Assembly (NCBI GenBank): GCA_934255515.1 | Contig: CAKQON010000092.1 | Location: 1 to 5,135 of the forward strand | From: an uncultured Sutterella sp. | GTDB taxonomy: Bacteria; Pseudomonadota; Gammaproteobacteria; Burkholderiales; Burkholderiaceae_F | Direction of reading: 5' to 3' | Length of the DNA stretch: 5,135 bases | Part shown: piece by piece, positions 1 through 5,006 of the stretch | How positions within the stretch are numbered: position 1 is the stretch's first letter | How the letters are laid out: every line of letters begins with the position of its first letter | Notes under the pieces: model-generated | What the model was told of the DNA's origin: nothing | The model's input: only the letters and a program-made list of their open reading frames with translations | Database searches by the model: none | Made by a program: the position numbers and the translations under genes

Positions 1-21
1 GGTGACTAGATGAGATCGATT

Positions 22-55
22 CTCAATTGAGCCTCGGAGATCGGAGCTCCGAGGC
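22..55. repeat. Adjacent palindrome and 9-bp inverted repeat at the transposase break
   Basis: Positions 22-31 are a perfect 10-bp palindrome (CTCAATTGAG). It shares its last base with a perfect inverted repeat whose arms are GCCTCGGAG (31-39) and CTCCGAGGC (47-55), separated by 7 bases. The structure lies just beyond the point where the transposase similarity ends, inside the aberrant tail of that frame. No T-run follows it on either strand, so a standard intrinsic terminator is not supported. It could be a transcription attenuator of a neighbouring gene, an element end or a recombination hot spot. The sequence does not decide between these. Confidence 0.55.
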
Positions 56-208
56 CGGATGAAATATCAAGGCTAAGCGTCGGGCGATTTCAGCACGCTT
101 GACGCCATCGCGGAAGTAAATGACGCAGCGGCGGCGAAGTTCCTGCTGAGCATCAGGAGTCATCTTGCGGCCGTCAATGGAAGCGTAGGCGTTATGTTCA
201 CAATCCAT
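23..208 (-). pseudogene. N-terminal remnant of a helix-turn-helix transposase (IS630-like)
   Basis: The 61-codon frame carries, from about residue 13, a segment reading DGRKMTPDAQQELRRRCV followed by DGVKRAEIARRL. This resembles the first helix-turn-helix of IS630-family and related transposases, where the helix 'AEIARRL' is normally followed by a recognition helix of the type GVS..TV..W. Here the similarity stops after ARRL (about position 72). It is replaced by unrelated residues and a TGA, so no recognition helix, second DNA-binding domain or DDE catalytic domain is present. Full-length relatives have several hundred residues. No convincing Shine-Dalgarno precedes the ATG at 208. A TATACT hexamer lies at 228-233 on the minus strand but has no good -35. 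I infer a deletion remnant of an insertion sequence. A free-standing small HTH protein is possible but less likely. The family assignment rests on memory of the motif, not on a search. Confidence 0.5.
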
Positions 209-345
209 TTATCAATGAAACAACACCAGTATACGATCATCAAGTATTTTGCGGCTCTGTTATTATTAAGAAATTGGCGCCAGTTTCGCTTAAGCTTAGA
301 AACAGCACAATCACCATAATCAGCCTTAGAAGAACAACTCTGTTT
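209..345. other. AT-rich spacer between transposase remnant and esterase pseudogene
   Basis: These 137 bases are clearly richer in A and T than the genes around them. I see no start codon with a ribosome binding site. There is also no terminator hairpin for the esterase frame that ends at 346. A short direct repeat CTTAGAA occurs at 294-300 and 325-331. The stretch may contain the outer end of the decayed insertion sequence, but I could not identify a terminal inverted repeat. Confidence 0.4.
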
Positions 346-1239
346 TTAACTAGCGGCCGCCTTCATCCAGAATTCGACCGCCTGGTCGACCCAGCCTTCC
401 GTGCTCGTTCCGGTCCCGACGCCGAATCCGTGGCGCAGTCCTGGGTATTCATGAAATTCCGTCGGGATCCCGAGAGCCTTCAGGCGCTCGATTCGCCGCC
501 GCATGACGTAGGGCGAAGCAATGCCGTCTTCCGATCCCACGCACGCGAAGGTGGGCGGGTCTTCGGGCGCCGCATCCTGAAGTCCCGTGTACTCCATTAC
601 GACGGCAGCAGGCCGCGGAAGCGGCTTTTCTCCGAAGCGCTCCGTCCCATAACGCCCGACCCAGGCCGCCATGCGGGCGCCCGCGGAGCCGCCCCAGAGC
701 GAATAATTCCCGGTCGACGCTTCAAATTCTGCGGCGTTCTCAAAGATCACAGCAAGGGCGCGAGAGAGGTCCTCGCAGGCCTTGTACGGATCCGGGCGAT
801 AGATGACCGCAAAAAACGCCCCGGGCCTTCCCTTGAAGAAGACAAGCCCGGCATCCGCCTTCTCCGGATCGGCGCGCACTTCATCGGCCGCATAAAGCGG
901 CGTAAAGACCGGGATGCCGCTTTCAGCTTCCCTTTTGAGGAAATTGAAGACCGCGACTGTATTGGCTACCCTGATTTCGCTGTACCAGTCGAGCGAGATG
1001 TCGCCCAGTGTCGTTCCGGACCAATACCGGCTCTCGAGCGGGAAGAGGAGTCTCCCGAAACCCTTGAAGGCCGGGTCGGCTTCGACATCCGCAATGCGTT
1101 AGGCGGCGGTAAAGTGATCCCCGGGCGCTGGGGTTTCGCGGGCAGAACTCATGAGCGGGAAAGCAAGCGGCATGGCGGCAAAGGATCTGAGGAGCGTTCT
1201 CTTCTTCATGGCGGATCTTCGAAAAGTCATTCGGCTCAT
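346..1239 (-). pseudogene. Secreted alpha/beta-hydrolase (esterase) pseudogene: nonsense codon plus internal deletion
   Basis: Reading the minus strand from the ATG at 1239 gives a continuous esterase-like protein of 297 codons interrupted once, by TAA at 1099-1101 (codon 47). The start is a basic/hydrophobic secretion signal: MKKRTLLRSFAAMPLAFPLM then SSA, beginning at the alternative ATG at 1209. The KRTLLR stretch is reminiscent of Tat signals. GGGGAG lies just before the 1239 ATG. Downstream of the stop the hydrolase core is clear. The nucleophile elbow is SLWGGSAGARMA (Ser185, codon at 687-685), the probable catalytic Asp is in CVGSEDG (Asp238), and the catalytic His is in GLRHGFG (His270). 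The C-terminus is normal. Relatives I recall have a PGGGF-type oxyanion-hole strand and a helix between the '..PGAPFAVI' strand and '..YRxxPYKACEDL'. Here FFAVI runs directly into YRPDPY (near 799-806), so about 30-35 residues seem to be missing in frame. Likely role before decay: hydrolysis of an ester substrate in the periplasm. A GTG at 879 could start a 177-residue fragment, but that would lack the N-terminal core. Confidence 0.8.
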
Positions 1240-1319
1240 TCTCTCCCCTGAGCCGGCGGGAACCCATACCGATTCCTCTCTGCTTTTTGTCGGATCCTCC
1301 TTACCGGAAGCGCCGCGCG

Positions 1320-1358
1320 AAAAAAAAACACGCCGGAGAGACGAATATCTCCAGCGTG
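1320..1358 (-). terminator. Intrinsic terminator of the HU gene
   Basis: On the minus strand an 11-bp stem is formed by bases 1358-1348 and 1339-1329 with a single G-T wobble and an 8-base loop. It is followed immediately by nine T residues (complement of A1320-A1328). This is a textbook rho-independent terminator, about 70 bases after the HU stop codon, and it separates HU from the esterase pseudogene. On the plus strand only four T residues follow the stem, so activity in that direction would be weak. Confidence 0.92.
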
Positions 1359-1366
1359 CTTTTCGG

Positions 1367-1420
1367 ACTTCTCTGAAAATTTCAGAGGAAGTCGAATCCT
1401 TTCAGGCCAAAGAGGCCTGA
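1367..1420 (-). repeat. Two extra hairpins in the HU 3' untranslated region
   Basis: Two further stem-loops lie between the HU stop codon and its terminator. The first is a perfect 7-bp stem, TCAGGCC (1402-1408) with GGCCTGA (1414-1420), loop of 5. The second, 1367-1392, pairs ACTTCTCTGA with TCAGAGGAAGT through about 10 bp with one bulged G. Neither has a T-run. They could stabilise the 3' end of the message or slow exonucleases. I infer this from position only. Confidence 0.6.
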
Positions 1421-1427
1421 GGAGGAA

Positions 1428-1703
1428 TTACTTGGCGACGGCCTTCTTGAGGGAAGAGCCGGCCGTAAACTTCGGGCGCTTGCCGGCCGGGATCGTGAGC
1501 GTGGCGCCGGTCTGGGGATTGCGGCCCGTGCGGGCGGCGTATTCAGCAACTTCGAAGTTGCCGAAGCCGATGATCTGCACAGCTTCGCCCTTGCCGAGCT
1601 GTTCGGCAACGGTGTCGAAGAAAGCATTCAGCACATCGGCGACCTTGGCCTTCGGAAGCTCGGTCTTCTCAGCGATGGCAACGGTGAGTTCGGTCTTGTT
1701 CAT
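1428..1703 (-). CDS. hupB: HU family DNA-binding protein
   Basis: A 91-residue protein of exactly the usual HU length. HU is a small basic histone-like dimer that binds and bends DNA without strong sequence preference, compacts the nucleoid and assists replication, recombination and transcription. Residues 1-40 form the helical dimerisation part (MNKTELTVAIAEKTELPKAK, then VADVLNAFFDTVAEQL). Residues 46-66 hold the family signature GFGNFEVAEYAARTGRNPQTG, with the R61-N62-P63 tip whose proline intercalates into DNA. The C-terminal IPAGKRPKFTAGSSLKKAVAK is typical. The start is fixed by AAGGAG at 1709-1714 on the minus strand, 5 bases before the ATG. The gene stands alone, with its own terminator. 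No frame damage is visible. It could in principle be an IHF subunit, but the N-terminus and loop read as HU. The symbol hupB follows usual betaproteobacterial naming, and hup would be equally fair. Confidence 0.97.
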   Translation of the reverse strand: MNKTELTVAIAEKTELPKAKVADVLNAFFDTVAEQLGKGEAVQIIGFGNFEVAEYAARTGRNPQTGATLTIPAGKRPKFTAGSSLKKAVAK

Positions 1704-1708
1704 GGTAT

Positions 1709-1714
1709 CTCCTT
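1709..1714 (-). promoter_or_regulatory. Ribosome binding site of HU
   Basis: AAGGAG on the minus strand, 5 bases upstream of the ATG at 1703. It is the strongest Shine-Dalgarno in the window, which fits a highly expressed nucleoid protein and confirms the start. Confidence 0.85.
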
Positions 1715-1782
1715 GCGAAGACGTCGCGTCGACGGATCAATTTGTCGATCGCTTCCAAATGATGTCTTCTAGTTGTGAAAAC

Positions 1783-1824
1783 CGCGCCCCCATGCGGGTT
1801 CCGGCGCGCTTGGGCACTACTATA
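1783..1824 (-). promoter_or_regulatory. Possible HU promoter -10 and leader hairpin
   Basis: On the minus strand TATAGT occurs at 1824-1819, a fair -10 hexamer, but I see no good -35 at 16-18 bases upstream. Transcription from it would give a leader of about 105-110 bases. Within that leader CGCGCC (1783-1788) and GGCGCG (1803-1808) form a 6-bp GC stem, with a small CCC/GGG pair possible inside the loop. The promoter call is weak. The hairpin is directly seen, but its function is unknown. Confidence 0.3.
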
Positions 1825-1986
1825 GCCAACACTTCGAGAGTTTTGGGGCCTTGTTTGCAAAAAAAACTCCCCTGCACCCTCGTAGTTTCCTTGATCTGCA
1901 GGGATTACGGTCCCGCCTTCATTTTTGAGCGTCTTGCCGTTCCCTGACTTCTTCCTCCTCAGAAATTGCTTAATTTATTGTTTATT

Positions 1987-2015
1987 TTGAAATTTTGATT
2001 AATTTAATGTAGTAT
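1987..2015 (+). promoter_or_regulatory. Strong-looking sigma70-type promoter pointing right
   Basis: TTGAAA (1987-1992) and TAGTAT (2010-2015) are separated by exactly 17 bases, matching the sigma70 consensus at most positions with ideal spacing in an AT-rich context. The predicted start site is near 2021-2023. The transcript would run toward, and then antisense to, the 3' end of the MATE gene. No convincing gene follows. Either it is the promoter of a lost gene, it drives a small RNA or small peptide, or it is a chance match in AT-rich DNA. Confidence 0.5.
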
Positions 2016-2021
2016 CAAAAT
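1992..2021. promoter_or_regulatory. Operator-like inverted repeat over the rightward promoter
   Basis: ATTTTGAT (1992-1999) and ATCAAAAT (2014-2021) are perfect 8-bp inverted arms with 14 bases between. Their centres are 22 bp apart, about two helical turns, so both arms face the same side of the helix. An additional direct copy of TTTTGA sits at 1985-1990, overlapping the -35. The dyad covers the spacer, the -10 and the predicted start site, the classic place for a repressor. I cannot name the regulator. Confidence 0.45.
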
Positions 2022-2123
2022 GTCCTGCCGGGCCATTCGCCATAGAAGAGCCATGTGGGAGGTCTGCGAAAACTTCACCCTCTGCCGTCAGGCAAAGCTG
2101 GAAGGCTTGCACTTCCGCAACGT

Positions 2124-3506
2124 TTACAGTGCATCCACCCGTGCCTCGCGCAGCTTCCGCGCCTGAGGACTCCGCCAGACGAGCCAGGTGCCGATGCCGA
2201 GCACGAAGCCGTAGACGAAATCCGAGGTCCAGAGCACGGCCGGATTCGTCGTGTATCCGGAGAGGATCGCGACATAAAGCGCGTAGGTGAGCGCCGAAGT
2301 GATGGAGACCCAGAAGGATGCGCGCGCAAAGCCGAGCGTCCCGATGATGAAGAAGTAGTAGTAGCAGGGGACCGTCAGCATGTAGGAGACGATCATGACG
2401 TAGTAGGTGCTCCTTGCTTCCTCAATCAGATCTGGAAAGTTCGTGATGAGCCCGAGGACCCACTCGGGCTTGGCCGCATAGAACACCGCGAGGGGCGCCA
2501 TGGCGGCGGCGCACACCCAGAGTCCGGTGCGCGATGCCCGGGAAATGAGTTCAGGGTTCCTCGCGCCCACGAGATTCATGGCGAGAGACCCGGCCGTAGA
2601 ACCGAAGGCATGAACGAAAAGAAAGAGGATGGCGCCGAGCTGCCGCACGACGTTCGTGATGGCGAGCCCCCGTTCGCCGGCCACATTCTCTACCGAAACG
2701 AAAAAGAAGAGCCAGACGCCGAAAGCCACGGCTTCCTGGAGCATGAGCCAGCGGCCGAGCTGAAAGAGCGCCTTCTGCACCTCTCGCTGCGGACGCCAGG
2801 AATCGCAGAGCACCGCTTCCACCCAGCGCTTTTCCATGAAGAGGCGAACGCCGAAGACGATGAGGCAGACCACTTCGCTCACGGCAGAAGCAATCGCCGC
2901 GCCGGCGATGCCGAGTTCCGGGAACGGCCCGAGGCCGAAGATGAGGACGGCGTTCAGCCCGCAATTGGCTAGCACCATAGCGCTCGAACTGACGGTGAGA
3001 ACCCGGGGACGAAGGATCGACACGAAGAACGCGCGGAAAAGAAGGCAGAGAAAGGCGACGGGAAGCGCCGCAACGCGCCAGAGCACGTAGCTGCGCGCAG
3101 CCTCCTCCACTTCCTTCGAATGAATGCTTTGCGCGAGCGTCAGATCGAAAATCCAGGGCGAAGCGAGCGCGATCACGAGACCCGCGAAAAAGAGAAAGAA
3201 AGCGCTCTGTCGAAAGACGATGCCGACCCGGGCTCGGTCTCCTCCGCCATTGGCGCACGACATGAGGGACTGCGCACCCACGCAGTACCCCCAGCCGAGC
3301 ATCATGAAGAGAAGCACCAGAATGCCTGCAACGCCCGCTGCGGCGAGTTCGGCTTCGCCGTATCGTCCGAGAAAGAGTACGTCCGTGAAGCCGATCAGCT
3401 GCTCGAGCATGAGGCCGGCAAGGAGCGGCATGGCGCCCCGGAAGATCGACTGGGGGCGCAGAGAATTTTCTGAATTAAAGTGGACTTCCGGGCAATTCTC
3501 GGTCAT
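2124..3506 (-). CDS. MATE family efflux transporter
   Basis: This 460-residue integral inner-membrane protein has the expected MATE length. MATE transporters export cationic drugs or metabolites in exchange for Na+ or H+ through two six-helix lobes. The first lobe begins with FRGAMPLLAGLMLEQLIGFTDVLFLGRYGEAELAAAGVA (residues 22-60), the typical MATE opening, followed by GWGYCVGAQSLMSCANGGGD (71-90). Further hydrophobic segments lie at about 100-120, 142-164, 172-193 and 197-222. The second lobe starts near 247 and repeats the pattern, with VAGERGLAITNVVRQLGAIL (275-294) and GSTAGSLAMNLVGARN (302-317). Later segments fall near 328-345, 367-390, 394-416 and 427-444. I chose the ATG at 3506 because AGGAG lies 10 bases upstream (3517-3521) and the MATE similarity begins shortly after it. 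The open frame continues upstream to 3890, but only antisense to the neighbouring gene. Substrate cannot be told. The GFTDVLFLGR type resembles MATEs often annotated only as 'MATE efflux transporter'. Confidence 0.93.
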   Translation of the reverse strand: MTENCPEVHFNSENSLRPQSIFRGAMPLLAGLMLEQLIGFTDVLFLGRYGEAELAAAGVAGILVLLFMMLGWGYCVGAQSLMSCANGGGDRARVGIVFRQSAFFLFFAGLVIALASPWIFDLTLAQSIHSKEVEEAARSYVLWRVAALPVAFLCLLFRAFFVSILRPRVLTVSSSAMVLANCGLNAVLIFGLGPFPELGIAGAAIASAVSEVVCLIVFGVRLFMEKRWVEAVLCDSWRPQREVQKALFQLGRWLMLQEAVAFGVWLFFFVSVENVAGERGLAITNVVRQLGAILFLFVHAFGSTAGSLAMNLVGARNPELISRASRTGLWVCAAAMAPLAVFYAAKPEWVLGLITNFPDLIEEARSTYYVMIVSYMLTVPCYYYFFIIGTLGFARASFWVSITSALTYALYVAILSGYTTNPAVLWTSDFVYGFVLGIGTWLVWRSPQARKLREARVDAL

Positions 3507-3665
3507 GGGCGGCTCGCTCCTCGCCCGAAGGCGCTTTTTGGGAGAGGCGCCGCAGGCGGTATCGTTATGGTTTTCTTTGCTTGGGTCTCTGCGAGAACCC
3601 GTTATTTTAGAATACCGAGCCTTGCCTCTCCTGCCGATCGTTTCCAATTCCTGCCTGATCCTCTC
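3507..3665. promoter_or_regulatory. Divergent promoter region between MATE and pseudouridine synthase genes
   Basis: The 159 bases between the two divergent starts must hold both promoters unless transcription enters from elsewhere. The only AT-rich patch is 3601-3613. On the plus strand it offers TAGAAT (3608-3613) or TTATTT (3602-3607), with TTGCTT (3577-3582) 19 bases upstream of the latter. On the minus strand it offers TAAAAT or TATTCT. No pair has both good hexamers and ideal spacing, so exact promoters cannot be assigned. A MATE ribosome binding site, AGGAG on the minus strand, is at 3517-3521. I see no Shine-Dalgarno for the rightward gene. Confidence 0.35.
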
Positions 3666-5006
3666 ATGACCTCCCGCCTGATTGCGCTCCCCGGATTCCA
3701 TCCCGAAGACCTTCCCGCGCGCTTTCCCTCCCCCTGGCACGGCGCTCCCTCTGAGTGCCTTCTCAGAGCCCGGGACATGGCGGAGGCCTGCGGGCATTTT
3801 CATGCGGATTGCGGCCGTCGAGGGCTCCTCCTCCTCAGAAACGAAGCGAATGGAGAATACTCTGCCGCCATTGCGGAGGAACCCTTTCACGAACCCGACG
3901 GCGAGCGCATCGGGGGGCTACCCGAAGCCCGCAGCATTCTCGGAACCACTCGCGATGACGTCTTTCAAAGGGAAGCCTCCCGGATCACTCTCACGCAGCT
4001 CTCGGGCGGTTCGATGACGCTCCTCTTTTTTTCAGAGAAAGAGCGCGCGAAGCGCCCGGCAAAGATTGCCCGCGGGGGCGGAGCGGGGCTCAACCTTAAT
4101 TTTGATCATTGGAACCGGGCGCTCCTCGAAGCGCTCGATGCGCCGATTGTTTCGAATCTCCTTTTCGCCGCAGAGCTCAAAAAAGCGGGCGAGCCGCTCA
4201 CTCCTGTCGGTTCCCTCGAATGGTGGCGCGGCGCCATGCCCTCCTACGACGTCAAATGGGACGGCATGGTGCTCTCCCCTCGCACAACGGTGAAGCCCCT
4301 CGCCGAATGGCTTCTAGACGGCATTCCCTTCGCGAGCGACCCGCGTGCGGAAGATCCCTTCACGCTTTCGCTCGCACCGGAAATTCTTCTCGAGAAAAAG
4401 GACTTCATCGCCGTCATGAAGCCTTCGGGACTCCTCTCCGTCCCCGGCACCGGTGGGCTCCCCGATGCGATGACGCTTGCCTCCCGGATGACGGGGGCGA
4501 ACCTCACCGCAGTGCACCGTCTCGACATGGACACTTCCGGGATCCTTCTTTATGCCAAGACCCCCGAAGGCACGAGGAGCCTCATGGCAGCCTTTCGCGA
4601 GGGGCGCGTTCAGAAGCGCTACCGTGCGCTCCTTGAAGGCATCCCGGCGGGCGAAGGCGGGCTCATTGACTTCCCCATTACGACGCATCCGCTCGACCGC
4701 CTGCGCCAGATTGCGGCTGCTGGCGGAAGACCCTCGCGCACGCACTGGGCAAAGATTTCTGCTTCAAACGGGCAAACGCTCGTCGACTTCTTTCCGCTCA
4801 CCGGACGCACGCACCAACTGAGGCTTCATGCCGCGCATCCTCTCGGACTCGGCTCTCCGATCCTGGGCGACCCGTACTACAGTCGGGCGGGACTGATTGC
4901 CGATACGCCGGAGAAACCACTCAAGCTTCACGCTGCGGAAATTCACTTCCCGAACCCCGCTGATGGGAGCGAAATCCGTCTTCTCAAAGAGGAGTCTTTT
5001 CCTTGA
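3666..5006 (+). CDS. RluA family pseudouridine synthase with N-terminal extension
   Basis: The 446-residue enzyme isomerises uridine to pseudouridine in RNA. The C-terminal catalytic domain (about 239-446) has all RluA landmarks: VMKPSGLLSVPG (250-261), the catalytic loop HRLDMDTSG (284-292) with nucleophile Asp287, the core motif GRTHQLRLH (380-388) and GDPYYS (401-406). There is no S4 domain. Residues 1-238 form an extension. Its openings LPARFPSPWHGAPSECLLRA (16-35) and SLEWWRG, followed by KPLAEWLLDGIPF, recall the long RluA-like synthases of 500-560 residues found in Vibrio and Shewanella, here in a shorter version. The RNA target (tRNA or 23S rRNA) cannot be told. I chose ATG 3666 because similarity to that family begins directly after it. 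Upstream in-frame starts (GTG 3480, ATG 3567) only add sequence antisense to the MATE start or its promoter. No Shine-Dalgarno precedes 3666, so the start is likely but not proven. The stop TGA appears to belong to the adjoining insertion element. Confidence 0.93.
   Translation: MTSRLIALPGFHPEDLPARFPSPWHGAPSECLLRARDMAEACGHFHADCGRRGLLLLRNEANGEYSAAIAEEPFHEPDGERIGGLPEARSILGTTRDDVFQREASRITLTQLSGGSMTLLFFSEKERAKRPAKIARGGGAGLNLNFDHWNRALLEALDAPIVSNLLFAAELKKAGEPLTPVGSLEWWRGAMPSYDVKWDGMVLSPRTTVKPLAEWLLDGIPFASDPRAEDPFTLSLAPEILLEKKDFIAVMKPSGLLSVPGTGGLPDAMTLASRMTGANLTAVHRLDMDTSGILLYAKTPEGTRSLMAAFREGRVQKRYRALLEGIPAGEGGLIDFPITTHPLDRLRQIAAAGGRPSRTHWAKISASNGQTLVDFFPLTGRTHQLRLHAAHPLGLGSPILGDPYYSRAGLIADTPEKPLKLHAAEIHFPNPADGSEIRLLKEESFP

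Larger units (their letters stand above)
1704..2123. other. 420-bp intergenic region between HU and MATE genes
   Basis: No protein gene is supported here on either strand. The part next to HU (1704-1860) is its leader and likely promoter. The middle (1860-1960) shows an eight-base A run (1859-1866) and nothing else I can assign. Positions 1960-2020 are very AT-rich and hold the rightward promoter and dyad described separately. The last 100 bases before the MATE stop contain short stems, such as GGAAG/CTTCC around 2100-2116. None has a T-run, so no MATE terminator can be named. Confidence 0.6.

Noticed and set aside
353..360. NotI-type 8-bp site (GCGGCCGC) near the esterase C-terminus suggesting a cloning junction
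   Set aside because: It lies inside the coding frame encoding the last alanines and occurs by chance in GC-rich DNA. No vector sequence is visible around it.
274..1251. Long plus-strand open frame (325 codons)
   Set aside because: It is antisense to the esterase pseudogene, is rich in Arg, Glu and Gly without any family motif, and has no ribosome binding site. It is a GC-rich mirror frame.
923..1267. Minus-strand frame of 114 codons with an AGAGGA-like site before its ATG
   Set aside because: It overlaps the N-terminal part of the esterase in another frame. The esterase frame, not this one, gives a signal peptide and continues into a recognisable domain.
2075..2135. Minus-strand stretch reading MHCKRCGSAS, like a transposase zinc ribbon N-terminus
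   Set aside because: Only one CxxC pair is present. The frame stops after 19 residues and overlaps the MATE stop region, and no continuation was found in the other frames. It is most likely coincidence.
2055..2972. Long plus-strand open frame (305 codons)
   Set aside because: It is antisense to the MATE gene and highly charged with no domain, typical of the complement of a GC-rich membrane protein gene. The orphan promoter upstream does not rescue it, as its GTG lacks a ribosome binding site.
3480..3665. Upstream extension of the pseudouridine synthase to GTG 3480 or ATG 3567
   Set aside because: The added residues lie across the MATE start and shared promoter region and show no family similarity.
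3507..3890. Upstream extension of the MATE frame to 588 residues
   Set aside because: The extra 128 residues are antisense to the start of the pseudouridine synthase, have no transporter similarity, and would remove the AGGAG-preceded start at 3506.
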